From Polaromonas sp. A23 (GTDB taxonomy: Bacteria > Pseudomonadota > Gammaproteobacteria > Burkholderiales > Burkholderiaceae_C), in NCBI RefSeq assembly GCF_002001015.1, contig NZ_MUNO01000022.1:308849-372848 (forward strand): DNA of 64,000 nucleotides, written 5' to 3'. The notes under the pieces are model-generated. The model saw only the letters and a program-made list of their open reading frames with translations. It made no database searches and was not told the origin of the DNA. A program made the translations under genes and the position numbers. The stretch's first letter is position 1. Each line of letters starts with the position of its first letter. Positions 1-8,948 of the stretch are shown in pieces.

Positions 1-998
1 AGCAATGGATGCATTTTAGAAACGTTTTTGACCAGCACCTTGCGTGCCCGCATGCCATCGAAGGTTTTCTGGGCATCGGGCACCCGCACCAAGATCATAT
101 TGGCGTCGCTTTTCCAGGTTTTTATGCCCGGCAGCCCCCGCAGCGCTTCCAAAAGGATAGCGCGCTGCTCCCGTATTTCCTGGGCTTGCGTCGCAAATAC
201 CTCGGCATGTTCGAGCGCAAACAGCGCGCACTCGTAGTTGAGTACGCTGATGTTGTAGGGCGGGCGCACCTTGTCAATCTCGGCGATCAGCGCTTTCGGA
301 CCCACCATGTAACCCAGGCGGACGCCGGCCAGGCCGAACTTGCTCATCGTGCGCATCAGCAGCACGTGGCTGTGGCCGGCAATGCGGCCCATGTAGCTTT
401 TGCTGGCAAAGGGCTGGTAAGCCTCGTCGAACACCACCAGGCCGGGCGCCGCCGCAATGATTTTGTCGATAACGGCGTCGTCCCACAGGTTGGCGGTCGG
501 GTTGTTCGGGTAGGCAATGTAGATGATGGACGGCTGGTGTTGCTTGATCGCAGCGAGCATGGCGGCCTCGTCCAGCTCGAAATCAGGCGTCAGGGGCACA
601 CCGATGAACTTCAGACCTTGCAGCTGGGCGCTCATGCCGTACATCACAAAGCCGGGCAGCGGCGCGAGGATGGAGGCGCCCGGCACATCGCAGGCCATGG
701 CCAGCAGCGAAATCAGCTCGTCCGAGCCGTTGCCCAGCATGATGTCGAAGCCTTCGGGCATCTGCGCGTAATCGGCCAGCGCCTTGCGCAGGTCGTTGAC
801 ACGACCGTCCGGGTAGCGGTTCAGCGCCAGGGCGCCCAGGCGTTGGCCCAGGTGTGCCTGCAGCGCCGGCGGCAGGCGATGCGGGTTTTCCATCGCATCG
901 AGCTTAACCATGCCGGTCGAATCCTGGATGGCATAAGCGTGCATGGACTGCACGTCTTGCCTGATCAGTTTTTTGAGCCCGGGGGCAACGTCGTTCAT
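1..998 (-). CDS. hisC: Histidinol-phosphate aminotransferase, 3' end outside window
   Basis: PLP-dependent aminotransferase that converts imidazole-acetol phosphate and glutamate to histidinol phosphate in histidine synthesis. About 332 codons are visible from ATG at 998; the C-terminus runs off the left edge. The fold-type I features are present: the [10 protein letters not shown] segment, AYPNNPTAN, the VVFDEAY aspartate, and the PLP lysine in [16 protein letters not shown]. The start ATG overlaps the hisD stop (ATGA), indicating translational coupling in the hisG-hisD-hisC run. The family is clear; HisC rather than another class II aminotransferase follows from its place in the his cluster. 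Confidence 0.95.
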   Translation of the reverse strand, partial: MNDVAPGLKKLIRQDVQSMHAYAIQDSTGMVKLDAMENPHRLPPALQAHLGQRLGALALNRYPDGRVNDLRKALADYAQMPEGFDIMLGNGSDELISLLAMACDVPGASILAPLPGFVMYGMSAQLQGLKFIGVPLTPDFELDEAAMLAAIKQHQPSIIYIAYPNNPTANLWDDAVIDKIIAAAPGLVVFDEAYQPFASKSYMGRIAGHSHVLLMRTMSKFGLAGVRLGYMVGPKALIAEIDKVRPPYNISVLNYECALFALEHAEVFATQAQEIREQRAILLEALRGLPGIKTWKSDANMILVRVPDAQKTFDGMRARKVLVKNVSKMHPL

Positions 999-2368
999 TG
1001 TTTTTTCAATCTCATTTCGGCAGCGCGGGCATGCGCCTGCAGGCCTTCGCCATAAGCCAGCTCGGCAGCAATCTTGCCCAGCGTCTGCGCACCGGCTTCG
1101 CTGACTTCGATGATGCTGGAGCGTTTCTGGAAGTCGTACACGCCCAGCGGGCTGGAAAAACGCGCGGTACCGCTGGTGGGCAACACGTGATTCGGGCCGG
1201 CGCAGTAGTCACCCAGCGATTCGCTGGTGTAGGCGCCCAGGAAGATGGCACCGGCATGTTTGAGCAGGGGTTCCCACTTGTGCGGGTCGCGGCTGGAGAC
1301 TTCCAGGTGTTCGGGCGCAATGCGGTTGCTGATGGCGCAGGCTTCTTCCATGCTGCGGGTGTGGATCAGCGCACCACGGTCGTTCAGCGACTTCGCAATG
1401 ATTTCGGCGCGGGGCATGCCAGGCAAGAGGCGGTTAATGGCTTCCTGAACGGCGTCGATGTAGGCGGCATCCGGACACAGCAGAATGCTTTGCGCCAGCT
1501 CGTCGTGTTCGGCCTGGCTGAACAAATCCATGGCCACCCAGTCGGCCGGTGTGCTGCCGTCGGCCAGCACCAGGATTTCGCTGGGACCGGCAATCATGTC
1601 GATGCCCACCGTGCCAAAAACGCGTTTCTTGGCGCTGGCCACATAGGCGTTGCCGGGGCCTGTGATCTTGTCGACCTTGGGCACGGTTTGCGTGCCGTAG
1701 GCCAGTGCGGCCACCGCCTGCGCGCCGCCGATGGTGAAGGCGCGCGTGACACCCGCCACGTAGGCCGCAGCCAGCACAAGCTCATTGCGCTCGCCTTTGC
1801 TGGAAGCAGCCTGATTGCCCGAGCCGCCCGTGGCCACACTGCCGCGCACCGGCGTGGGCACCACCATGATGATCTCTTGCACCCCGGCCACATGGGCGGG
1901 GATGGCGTTCATCAGCAAGCTGGACGGGTAGGCCGCCTTGCCGCCAGGAACGTAAATGCCCACGCGGTCCAGCGGCGTGACCTTCTGGCCCAGCAACGTG
2001 CCGTCTTCGTCGCGGTAGCTCCAGCTCTCGCCGGAGGCCTTCTTCTGGGCCTCGTGGTAGCTGCGCACCCGCGCGGCGGCAGCCTGCAGCGCCTCACGCT
2101 GGGCAGCGGGAATGGCATCAAACGCAGCCCTGAAATCTGCCTGCGTCAGTTCCAGCCCGGCCATAGCCCCGGCCGACAGGCCATCAAACCGCGCCGTGTA
2201 TTCCAGCACGGCAGCATCACCGCGTTTTTGCACGTCGGCCAGGATGTCGGCCACGCGCTGCTCGATCGCCGCGTCAGTATCGGCCGCCCAATGCAGGCGA
2301 GCCTGAAACTCTGCCTCAAAAGTGCTGCTGGCCGTTGAAATACGGACGGGAGTAGCTATAAAATTCAT
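995..2368 (-). CDS. hisD: Histidinol dehydrogenase
   Basis: Zinc-dependent, NAD-dependent enzyme oxidising L-histidinol to L-histidine in two steps. The 457 aa product starts at ATG 2368 ([11 protein letters not shown]); the open frame extends further upstream, but that part reads through hisG in another frame and has no family similarity. Recognisable segments are [53 protein letters not shown] and the C-terminal [23 protein letters not shown]. It is longer than typical HisD (about 430-440 aa) because of a Gly/Ser/Ala-rich insert of about 20 residues after VVPTP. The start codon and first codons lie inside a dispersed intergenic repeat (2355-2371). Confidence 0.96.
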   Translation of the reverse strand: MNFIATPVRISTASSTFEAEFQARLHWAADTDAAIEQRVADILADVQKRGDAAVLEYTARFDGLSAGAMAGLELTQADFRAAFDAIPAAQREALQAAAARVRSYHEAQKKASGESWSYRDEDGTLLGQKVTPLDRVGIYVPGGKAAYPSSLLMNAIPAHVAGVQEIIMVVPTPVRGSVATGGSGNQAASSKGERNELVLAAAYVAGVTRAFTIGGAQAVAALAYGTQTVPKVDKITGPGNAYVASAKKRVFGTVGIDMIAGPSEILVLADGSTPADWVAMDLFSQAEHDELAQSILLCPDAAYIDAVQEAINRLLPGMPRAEIIAKSLNDRGALIHTRSMEEACAISNRIAPEHLEVSSRDPHKWEPLLKHAGAIFLGAYTSESLGDYCAGPNHVLPTSGTARFSSPLGVYDFQKRSSIIEVSEAGAQTLGKIAAELAYGEGLQAHARAAEMRLKKQ

Positions 2369-2371
2369 AGC
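2355..2371 (-). repeat. Dispersed palindromic repeat, fragment (copy 1)
   Basis: Short inverted repeat GCTAT-N7-ATAGC, the same core as seven other intergenic copies in this window. It contains the hisD start codon (2366-2368), so the first HisD residues are repeat-derived. Confidence 0.6.
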
Positions 2372-2375
2372 GCTT

Positions 2376-3023
2376 TCAGGCGGTAGGTTTGCCGATAGCG
2401 GAGGCAAAAGCATCGATGATGCTGCGCAGCGGCGCCTGCTTGAGCTTGAGCGCGACCTGGTTGACCACCAGGTGCGAGCTGATGTCCATGATTTGCTCGA
2501 CCTCGACCAGGTGGTTGGCCTTGAGCGTGTTGCCGCTGCTGACCAGATCGACAATCGCATCGGCCAGGCCCGTCAGGGGTGCGAGCTCCATGCTGCCATA
2601 GAGCTTGATCAGGTCCACGTGCACGCCTTTGGTCGCGAAAAAATCGCGTGCGATGCTGACAAACTTGGTTGCGACCTTCAGGCGCGAGCCCTGCTTCACG
2701 GCGGCCTCGTAGTCAAAACCGGCACGCACCGCCACACTCATGCGGCATTTGGCAATCCGCAGGTCTAGCGGCTGGTACAGGCCCTGGCCGCCGTGCTCGA
2801 TCAGCGTGTCCTTGCCGGTCACGCCGATGTCTGCACCGCCGTACTGCACATAGGTCGGCACATCGGTGGCGCGCACCAGCACCACCCGCACGTCGGGCCG
2901 GTTGGTCGCCAGGATCAGCTTGCGCGATTTTTCCGGATCTTCCAGCACCTTGATGCCGGCCGCTTCAAGCAGCGGCAGGGTTTCGTCGAAAATGCGGCCT
3001 TTGGACAGAGCGAGCGTGATCAT
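2376..3023 (-). CDS. hisG: ATP phosphoribosyltransferase, short form
   Basis: Catalyses the first and feedback-controlled step of histidine synthesis, joining ATP and PRPP. At 215 aa it is the short form (HisGs), lacking the C-terminal regulatory ACT-like domain; in known systems this form works only with HisZ, which is not in this window. Visible features include the N-terminal [21 protein letters not shown], and the PRPP-binding type segment [16 protein letters not shown]. It lies between murA and hisD with 7 bp to hisD. The start at 3023 is preceded by CAGGAG and overlaps the stop of an 11-codon mini-ORF (ATGA). Confidence 0.96.
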   Translation of the reverse strand: MITLALSKGRIFDETLPLLEAAGIKVLEDPEKSRKLILATNRPDVRVVLVRATDVPTYVQYGGADIGVTGKDTLIEHGGQGLYQPLDLRIAKCRMSVAVRAGFDYEAAVKQGSRLKVATKFVSIARDFFATKGVHVDLIKLYGSMELAPLTGLADAIVDLVSSGNTLKANHLVEVEQIMDISSHLVVNQVALKLKQAPLRSIIDAFASAIGKPTA

Positions 3024-3056
3024 GCTTGCGACTCCTGGTTGACGAGCGTGATCATG
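3011..3056. repeat. 14-bp direct repeat at the hisG start
   Basis: CGAGCGTGATCATG occurs at 3011-3024 and again at 3043-3056. The first copy holds the real hisG start; the second supplies an ATG 32 bp upstream and out of frame. This looks like a small local duplication of the gene's 5' end. Confidence 0.75.
3020..3055 (-). CDS. Possible 11-codon mini-ORF linking murA to hisG
   Basis: Reads [11 protein letters not shown]. Its ATG overlaps the murA stop (ATGA at 3055-3052) and its TGA overlaps the hisG ATG (3023-3020). Its first codons copy those of hisG. It also carries the CAGGAG that serves hisG. It may only pass ribosomes from murA to hisG; expression is unproven. Confidence 0.3.
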   Translation of the reverse strand: MITLVNQESQA

Positions 3057-4326
3057 ATTTGATCCGTTCTATATCGGCACCAATGCCGCGCAGCTTGGCT
3101 TCCATCTGGTCGTAACCGCGGTCCAGGTGATAAATGCGGTCCACCAGGGTTTCACCCTCGGCCACCAGGCCGGCAATCACCAGGCTGGCAGAGGCACGCA
3201 GGTCGGTCGCCATCACCGTGGCGCCGGAGAGTTTTTCAACCCCGTCGATGACCGCAAACTTACCGTCGATCTCGATCTTCGCGCCCAGCCGCACCATCTC
3301 GTTGACGTGCATGAAGCGGTTCTCAAAAATCGTTTCTGTTACCTTGCTCGAGCCTTCGGCGATGGCATTGAGCGCCATGAACTGTGCTTGCATGTCGGTC
3401 GGGAAACCGGGGTACTCGGTGGTGCGGAAGGACTGCGCCTGCATCCGCCCCGAAGCCTGGACCCGGATGAAGCCGTCGCCAGCAGTGACGACGGCACCGG
3501 CCTCGCGCAGCTTGTCGATCACGGCTTCGAGATGGTCGGCCCGGCCATGACGCAGCACCACATCGCCGCCCGCCGCTGCAACCGCACACAGGAAAGTGCC
3601 TGTTTCGATGCGGTCGGCCACCACCTGGTGCGTGCAGCCATGCAGGCGCTCAACGCCCTGGATGCGGATGCGGCTGGTTCCATGACCCTCGATCTTCGCG
3701 CCCATCTTGATCAGCATCTCAGCCAGATCGCCGATCTCGGGCTCCTGCGCCGCGTTTTCAAGAATGGTTTCTCCCTCGGCCAGGCTGGCTGCCATCAGGA
3801 AGTTTTCAGTCCCGGTCACAGTGACCATGTCGGTCGTGATGCTGCAGCCCTTGAGCCGCTTTTGTCCAGCCGGCAGTTTGGCAATCATGTAGCCGTGTTC
3901 AACCACGATGTCGGCACCCATGGCCTGCATGCCCTTGATGTGCTGGTCTACCGGCCGCGAGCCAATGGCGCAGCCGCCGGGCAGCGAGACGGTGGCTTCG
4001 CCGAAACGCGCCAGCAGCGGGCCCAGCGCGAGCACAGAGGCACGCATGGTCTTGACCAGTTCGTAGGGTGCTTCAGGGGAGCTCAACCCGCCCGCATTGA
4101 TGATGACGGTGCCGGGGGTACTGTCGTTGCGCTCGGCGCTCACGCCCATGTTGCGGATCAGTTTGAGCATGGTGGCCACGTCCTGCAGGCGAGGCACGTT
4201 CTCCAGCGTGACCGTGTCAGCGGTCAGCAGCGCTGCGCACAGCTCGGGCAGGGCGGCATTCTTGGCACCCGAAATGTCGACGGTGCCGGCGAGCGATTTA
4301 CCGCCCCTGATGAGTAGTTTGTCCAT
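3052..4326 (-). CDS. murA: UDP-N-acetylglucosamine 1-carboxyvinyltransferase
   Basis: Cytoplasmic enolpyruvyl transferase that moves the enolpyruvyl group of PEP to UDP-GlcNAc, the committed step of peptidoglycan synthesis. The 424 aa product is of normal length and starts [20 protein letters not shown] at 4326; the 12 codons upstream in frame are not family-like. Family motifs include [15 protein letters not shown] and the active-site loop [15 protein letters not shown], which carries the fosfomycin-target cysteine. The C-terminus has [23 protein letters not shown]. It sits between ibaG and hisG, a normal betaproteobacterial arrangement. Confidence 0.97.
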   Translation of the reverse strand: MDKLLIRGGKSLAGTVDISGAKNAALPELCAALLTADTVTLENVPRLQDVATMLKLIRNMGVSAERNDSTPGTVIINAGGLSSPEAPYELVKTMRASVLALGPLLARFGEATVSLPGGCAIGSRPVDQHIKGMQAMGADIVVEHGYMIAKLPAGQKRLKGCSITTDMVTVTGTENFLMAASLAEGETILENAAQEPEIGDLAEMLIKMGAKIEGHGTSRIRIQGVERLHGCTHQVVADRIETGTFLCAVAAAGGDVVLRHGRADHLEAVIDKLREAGAVVTAGDGFIRVQASGRMQAQSFRTTEYPGFPTDMQAQFMALNAIAEGSSKVTETIFENRFMHVNEMVRLGAKIEIDGKFAVIDGVEKLSGATVMATDLRASASLVIAGLVAEGETLVDRIYHLDRGYDQMEAKLRGIGADIERIKS

Positions 4327-4334
4327 GTGTTTGT

Positions 4335-4583
4335 CTATTCTTGTGCGTTGCTGGCGGCCCATTCGGCCGGCGTGTAGGTTTTCATGGACAGGGCATGCAC
4401 TTCATCGCTCTGCATGCGCCCGCCCAGCGTCGCATAGACGCGCTGGTGACGCTGGATCAGGCGCTGGCCTTCAAAAGCGGCAGACACAATGGTGGCATAC
4501 CAATGCCTGCCGTCGCCGGACAGGTCAATGTGCTCACAGGGCAGGCCTGCGGCAATGATGGTTTGGAGTTCTTCGCTGGTCAT
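4335..4583 (-). CDS. ibaG: BolA-family protein IbaG
   Basis: Small 82 aa BolA-like protein. Family members pair with monothiol glutaredoxins and take part in Fe-S cluster handling. The BolA core is visible: [19 protein letters not shown] followed by [18 protein letters not shown] and [16 protein letters not shown]. The conserved histidine is in the RHQRVY segment. The gene lies 8 bp upstream of murA, as ibaG (yrbA) does in Escherichia coli, which supports IbaG over BolA proper. Confidence 0.92.
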   Translation of the reverse strand: MTSEELQTIIAAGLPCEHIDLSGDGRHWYATIVSAAFEGQRLIQRHQRVYATLGGRMQSDEVHALSMKTYTPAEWAASNAQE

Positions 4584-4640
4584 GTTTTTTTGTCAGGCTG
4601 GTAATTACTGTTGTTTCGCTGAAACGGCATTTTTCAGCCA

Positions 4641-4728
4641 GGGCCGCGGAACCGGCTTTGCCGGGCCGCAGGCGCAGCGCCCCCTCGGGGGGCAGAGAGC
4701 GACACGGAGTGCACGAACGTGGGGGCCA
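4641..4728. repeat. Dispersed GC-rich repeat, copy in ibaG-exporter gap
   Basis: Starts GGGCCGCGG and runs through GGGCCGCAGGCGCAGCG and a C-run/G-run palindrome to GTGGGGG. The reverse complement of 55115-55200 aligns along its full length with few differences. It fills most of the gap between ibaG and the ABC permease. I know similar elements as common intergenic repeats in Comamonadaceae. Confidence 0.75.
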
Positions 4729-4733
4729 TATGT

Positions 4734-5489
4734 TCAGTGCCTGATTTTGTAGCCAATACGCAGCAAATTCACCGCGACACCACTAATGACCAGCAAGGCA
4801 GCGCCGACTATGGCCAGACTCAACCAGGGCGAGACATCGCTAACGCCGAAAAAGCCGTAACGAAAACCATCGATCATGTAGAAAAACGGGTTCAGGTGGC
4901 TAACGGTTTGCCAGAACGGGGGCAGCGAGTGGATGGAGTAAAAAACGCCACTCAGGAATGTCATGGGCATGATGACGAAATTCTGGAAGGCCGCCATCTG
5001 GTCGAACTTCTCTGACCACAAACCGGCAATCAGGCCCAACGCGCCAAGCAGCGCCGCCCCCAGCACCGCGAACACCACAATCCACAGCGGCGCAGTGAAG
5101 CTGGGCTGGCCAAAATAAACAGTGACCACAAACACACCCAGGCCGACCGCCAGCCCCCGCACGATCGACGATCCGACATAAGCAAAAAACCAGTGCCAGT
5201 GCGACAGCGGCGTCAGCAGCACAAACACCAGGCTGCCCATGATCTTGCTCTGGATCAGTGAAGACGAGCTGTTGGCGAAAGCGTTTTGCAGCACGCTCAT
5301 CATGACCAACCCCGGCACCAGAAAAGCCGTGTAGCTGACGCTACCGTAGACCTTGACCTGGTCCTGCAGTACATGGCCAAAAATCAGCATGTACATGACG
5401 GCCGTGAGAATGGGCGCGCCCACGGTCTGGAAGCCGACTTTCCAGAAACGCAGAACTTCCTTGTAAAACAGGGTCTGCCAACCAGTCAT
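4734..5489 (-). CDS. yadH: ABC-2 type transporter permease, YadH-like
   Basis: A 251 aa inner-membrane protein with about six hydrophobic segments, typical of ABC-2 permeases such as YadH. Recognisable features are FYKEVLRFWKV at the N-terminus, the NSSSSLIQSKIMGSLVFVLLTPLS linker region, and FLSGVFYSIHSLPPFWQ before the last helices. It overlaps the upstream ATPase gene by 4 bp (ATGA), so the two are likely made together as an exporter. The substrate is unknown. The linkage to mla and murA genes is conserved in related bacteria and hints at an envelope role, which is inference. Confidence 0.88.
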   Translation of the reverse strand: MTGWQTLFYKEVLRFWKVGFQTVGAPILTAVMYMLIFGHVLQDQVKVYGSVSYTAFLVPGLVMMSVLQNAFANSSSSLIQSKIMGSLVFVLLTPLSHWHWFFAYVGSSIVRGLAVGLGVFVVTVYFGQPSFTAPLWIVVFAVLGAALLGALGLIAGLWSEKFDQMAAFQNFVIMPMTFLSGVFYSIHSLPPFWQTVSHLNPFFYMIDGFRYGFFGVSDVSPWLSLAIVGAALLVISGVAVNLLRIGYKIRH

Positions 5490-6427
5490 GCCGGCACTCC
5501 TGCAGGCATGCCGATTTTTTCGGCCATCACCTCAAGAAACACGTCTTCCAGGTCGGCCTTGCGGATCTCCACATCCTCCGCCACCAGCCCGGCCTCGCGG
5601 ATGGCGCTGAGGTATTGCTCGATTTCATGCGCGTTGTGCGCCGGCAGCTGCACAATGCGGCCGGTGATGCGGGCCTTGTCAGCCAGCGCTTTGGGGAGTT
5701 CGCTGTCGATCTTGAAGCGCAGCACGTTCGATGAAGCCGCCTTGAGCAGTTCGGATGTCTGTGCCAGCGCCACCACACGCCCTTGCTTGAGCATGGCGAC
5801 GCGACTGCACAGGGCTTCTGCTTCCTCCAGGTAGTGGGTGGTCAGCAGCACCGTGCTGCCCTGCTTGTTCAGTCTGGCGATAAATTGCCACAGGGTCTGG
5901 CGCAGTTCCACGTCGACGCCGGCTGTGGGCTCGTCGAGCACGATGACCCTGGGTTTGTGCACCAGCGCCTGCGCCACCAGCATGCGGCGCTTCATGCCGC
6001 CCGAGAGCTGGCGCATGTTCGCGTGGGCCTTGTCGGTCAGCCCCAGACTGGCCAGCAGCTCATCAATCCAGTCGTCGTTGTTTTTGACGCCGAAATAACC
6101 GGACTGGATGCGCAGCGCCTCGCGTACCGTGAAAAAGGGGTCAAACACCAGCTCCTGCGGGACGATGCCCAGCATGCGCCTGGCATCGGCATAGTCGCTC
6201 ACCACATCGCGGTCGTGCACCAGTACCCGGCCGCTGCTGGCCCGCGAGAGTCCCGCCAGAATGCTGATCAGGGAGGTTTTTCCAGCGCCGTTGGGTCCCA
6301 GCAAGCCAAAAAATTCGCCTTGCCGGATATCAAAACTGACGTTGTCCAGCGCCCGCACACCGGGACCGGTCTGGCTTCGAGTCGATGGGTAGGTTTTGGA
6401 GACGGACTGGAATGAGATAGCGGGCAT
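5486..6427 (-). CDS. yadG: ABC transporter ATP-binding protein, YadG-like
   Basis: A 313 aa ATPase partner of the downstream permease. It has Walker A GLLGPNGAGKTSL, the Q-loop in GIVPQELVFDPFFTV, the signature RQLSGGMKRRMLVAQALVH, Walker B VIVLDEPTAGVD, and the H-loop TTHYLEEAEAL. The last 70 or so residues form an extra C-terminal domain usual in this exporter subfamily. The 4-bp overlap with the permease fits a two-gene transporter. It lies about 100 bp downstream of mlaB and may share the mla transcript. Confidence 0.92.
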   Translation of the reverse strand: MPAISFQSVSKTYPSTRSQTGPGVRALDNVSFDIRQGEFFGLLGPNGAGKTSLISILAGLSRASSGRVLVHDRDVVSDYADARRMLGIVPQELVFDPFFTVREALRIQSGYFGVKNNDDWIDELLASLGLTDKAHANMRQLSGGMKRRMLVAQALVHKPRVIVLDEPTAGVDVELRQTLWQFIARLNKQGSTVLLTTHYLEEAEALCSRVAMLKQGRVVALAQTSELLKAASSNVLRFKIDSELPKALADKARITGRIVQLPAHNAHEIEQYLSAIREAGLVAEDVEIRKADLEDVFLEVMAEKIGMPAGVPA

Positions 6428-6528
6428 GAGCCAGCTATTTTAAGGGGGCAAGCGCGCAGTCTGCCGGCTCCGTCCCAGATAAGGGCATTACGCCCCGCCA
6501 GATCTGACGCCTGCCCTGCCGCTTCGGC

Positions 6529-6801
6529 TCAAGTAGCTACCGGGAGCAGCTCTTCCACCCCGTAAAGGCCGGCAAGTTGACGCAGACGGGCCGGCAGAGC
6601 CAGCACCGAAAAGGTCTTGCCAGCGGCCAGAGCCTCCCTGCGGCACGCCAACAAGACCGCCAGCGCCGAAGAGTCAAATGTGACCAGTGCGCCCGCATCC
6701 GCCACCACCACCCCTCCGGTCTGGGCGAGCAACTGCGGTTTCAGTTCCCTGAACGCCGGCTCAGCCAAGTCGTGTGTCAATTGCACCGGAAATATCAGCA
6801 C
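6529..6801 (-). CDS. mlaB: STAS-domain protein MlaB
   Basis: A 90 aa single STAS domain. In the MlaFEDB inner-membrane complex this subunit binds the ATPase MlaF and is needed for its assembly and activity. The protein has the alternating strands and helices of the fold, with VTFDSSALAVLLACRREA at the conserved helix that contains the serine/threonine-like site. It follows mlaC by 18 bp in the mla cluster. The sequence alone would only say STAS; the position gives the name. Confidence 0.88.
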   Translation of the reverse strand: MLIFPVQLTHDLAEPAFRELKPQLLAQTGGVVVADAGALVTFDSSALAVLLACRREALAAGKTFSVLALPARLRQLAGLYGVEELLPVAT

Positions 6802-6819
6802 AGACGTTTTCCCTGGCGT

Positions 6820-7455
6820 TCAGGACTTTTTGGCAACGCTGTTGGTCTGGTTGCGTTGGGCCAGCGCAGCGATCAGGCCATCCACACCCTTGGTGGAGAT
6901 TTCCTGCGCAAACTGGGTGCGGTAGGTTTCCACCATCCAGATGCCGAGCACATTGAGGTCATAGATTTTCCAGCCGGTGGGCGTTTTTTCCATGCGGTAG
7001 TCAAGCTGGATCGGCTCGCTTCGTCCGATGACTTCGGTGCGCACCACCACTTCGGTATCTGCAGGCGCTGCGCGCAGCGGTTTCACACTGACAGTCTGGT
7101 CCTTGACCTGGGAAAGTGCCCCGGAGTAGGTACGGACGAGCAGGATCTTGAATTCCTCCTGCAGGCGTTTTTGCTGTTCAGGCGTGGCCTGGCGCCAATT
7201 GCGCCCCACTGTAGCCGCGGTCATGCGGGTGAAATTCACATGAGGCATGACCTTGCCGTCCACCAGCGAAATGATCTTGCTGATGTCTCCGGACTGGATA
7301 GCCTTGTCAGACTTGATGGTGTCCAGCACTTCGTTGGAGGTACGCTTGATCAGGGCATCAGGCGCCTCATCGCCGGCACGCGCCAGAGATCCTGCGCCCA
7401 GCAGCGCCAAGGACAAAGAGGCACCCAAAATATGACTGAAAATTCGACGGTTCAT
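6820..7455 (-). CDS. mlaC: Periplasmic phospholipid-binding protein MlaC
   Basis: A 211 aa periplasmic shuttle that carries phospholipid between the MlaA complex in the outer membrane and MlaFEDB in the inner membrane. A Sec signal peptide is clear (MNRRIFSHILGASLSLALLG with cleavage likely near LARAG). The mature part contains DGKVMPHVNFTRMTAATVGRNW, EFKILLVRTYSGAL and the C-terminal GWKIYDLNVLGIWMVETYR, all typical of MlaC. It is separated from mlaA by 134 bp that hold a nested hairpin (7477-7518), then followed closely by mlaB. Confidence 0.95.
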   Translation of the reverse strand: MNRRIFSHILGASLSLALLGAGSLARAGDEAPDALIKRTSNEVLDTIKSDKAIQSGDISKIISLVDGKVMPHVNFTRMTAATVGRNWRQATPEQQKRLQEEFKILLVRTYSGALSQVKDQTVSVKPLRAAPADTEVVVRTEVIGRSEPIQLDYRMEKTPTGWKIYDLNVLGIWMVETYRTQFAQEISTKGVDGLIAALAQRNQTNSVAKKS

Positions 7456-7476
7456 GGTTTCCTTTCGGGGTCTTCA

Positions 7477-7518
7477 AAATACTGCCAGCCCAAGGTTGGG
7501 CATTCATCGGCAGTATTT
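7477..7518. promoter_or_regulatory. Nested stem-loop between mlaA and mlaC
   Basis: A perfect 10-bp stem (AAATACTGCC at 7477-7486 with GGCAGTATTT at 7509-7518) encloses a second inverted repeat GCCCAA/TTGGGC. It lies 22 bp upstream of the mlaC start. Without a clear T-run it is more likely an mRNA processing or attenuation element than a full terminator. Confidence 0.5.
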
Positions 7519-7589
7519 GATTTGACAGGGTTTCGTGTAGCTTGGTTCAGACTGCTTGGTGAAGTTCCAGCACGGGATGTAAGCGATCT

Positions 7590-8348
7590 TTACTTGGCCG
7601 GAGCCTTGACCGGAGCGTTTGACCGGCCTTCGGGCAGGTCGTACCGCTCTTCAGTGTCCCCATTGGTTTCAAAAACAGCACCGCGGCGCTGAAGGTAGGA
7701 GTCACGCGTAAAGCTGTATTTGTCCAGTGCAGCCTGGTCAAGAACATCACCCGCACGCAGCAGGCTGGCCCGAAGATCGACAACACGCAGCACATAAAGT
7801 GAATTCCGGGTCGGCACATGGTCGATCTGCAGCACGAGATCGCCCTTGGTATCCACAATCAACGCGGCCGAATCGCGTACCGTGGAGGAGCCCAACACCG
7901 GCAGCACGAGGTAAGGCCCGGTGCCAACACCCCAGCGTCCGAGGGTCTTGCCGAAGTCTTCGCGGTGCCTTTCTATGCCCATCTCGGTGGCCCAGTCCAG
8001 CAGGCCGCCAAAGCCAAGCACGGTATTGACGCTCACCCGCATCAAACTGTCGACCGCCGCTTCCGGCTTGGCCTGAAGGACATTGTTGACCAGGGACCAG
8101 ACATCCGAGAGATTGCCGAAAAAGTTGTTCACGCCCGTGCGTACCGGCGACGGCACAACACCCTGGTACGCCTGCGCCACCGGCTTGACGATGGCATCGT
8201 CCAGACCATCGTTGAAACGGGACATGCTGCGGTTGAAGGGTTCAAAAGGATCGCGCGGGTTGGGTCCGGTCGCGCAGCCCTGCAACAGTGCAAGAGCCAT
8301 TAAGGCGGCCCCCAAGCCGGGCCATTTCATCGTGATTCGTGTTTTCAT
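7590..8348 (-). CDS. mlaA: Outer-membrane lipoprotein MlaA (VacJ)
   Basis: Lipoprotein of 252 aa that removes mislocalised phospholipids from the outer leaflet of the outer membrane. The lipobox is LLQGC with Cys25. Family motifs follow: DPFEPFNRSMSRFNDGLDDAIVKP, GVNNFFGNLSDVWSLVNNVLQ, NTVLGFGGLLDWATEMG and GVGTGPYLVLPVLGSSTVRD. The last 35 residues are Asp/Glu/Arg and Pro rich. Its ATG overlaps the mlaD stop (ATGA), so in this organism mlaA is part of the mla operon, unlike in E. coli. Confidence 0.96.
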   Translation of the reverse strand: MKTRITMKWPGLGAALMALALLQGCATGPNPRDPFEPFNRSMSRFNDGLDDAIVKPVAQAYQGVVPSPVRTGVNNFFGNLSDVWSLVNNVLQAKPEAAVDSLMRVSVNTVLGFGGLLDWATEMGIERHREDFGKTLGRWGVGTGPYLVLPVLGSSTVRDSAALIVDTKGDLVLQIDHVPTRNSLYVLRVVDLRASLLRAGDVLDQAALDKYSFTRDSYLQRRGAVFETNGDTEERYDLPEGRSNAPVKAPAK

Positions 8349-8851
8349 TTTTTATCGTTATTCCCTGAAGGCGGTGTATTTGCCGGACTGGAATTGCCGT
8401 CCGCCGCCTTGCTGTACAAAAATTGGCTGATCAGGTTTTCCAGCACCACGGCCGACTGTGTCTGTTTGATCACATCACCCGCAGCCAGAGTTTTCTCGTC
8501 AGCACCCGCTTCCACGCCGATATATTGTTCGCCCAACAATCCGCTCGTCAGAATCTTCAGCGAGCTGTCCTTGGGGAACACGTACCGACTTTCCATGGCC
8601 AGATTAACACTGGCTTGATAGGATTTGTCATCAAATGTAATATTTTCTACTCTACCGACAATTACTCCCGCACTTTTGACGGCGGCGCGTGGCTTTAAAC
8701 CACCAATGTTGTCGAATTTGGCGACCACCGGGTAAGAGGTGCTGAAGCTGAGCGTCAACAGGTTGGCCGCCTTCAAAGCCAAGAAAACAATGGCAGCTGC
8801 GCCCACCAAAACAAACAGGCCGACCCAGAGGTCATTTTTCGAGCGTTGCAT
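8345..8851 (-). CDS. mlaD: MCE-domain lipid transporter subunit MlaD
   Basis: A 168 aa inner-membrane anchored MCE protein that forms the hexameric ring of the MlaFEDB transporter. One N-terminal transmembrane helix (WVGLFVLVGAAAIVFLALKAA) is followed by the MCE domain with VVAKFDNIGGLKPRAAVKSAGVIVG and SGLLGEQYIGVE. The Asn/Pro/Ser-rich tail is short. The start at 8851 (MQRSKNDLWVG) is chosen because TAGGAACC lies just upstream; the 13 extra in-frame codons are not family-like. Confidence 0.94.
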   Translation of the reverse strand: MQRSKNDLWVGLFVLVGAAAIVFLALKAANLLTLSFSTSYPVVAKFDNIGGLKPRAAVKSAGVIVGRVENITFDDKSYQASVNLAMESRYVFPKDSSLKILTSGLLGEQYIGVEAGADEKTLAAGDVIKQTQSAVVLENLISQFLYSKAADGNSSPANTPPSGNNDKK

Positions 8852-8948
8852 CTTGGTTCCTAGGAGTGCACGGCATCTGGCATACGCCAAGCCAGAGGCA
8901 GAAAGCTGATTTTCGCATTGGGAGAGGGCATTGGTAAGGTGACATAAA

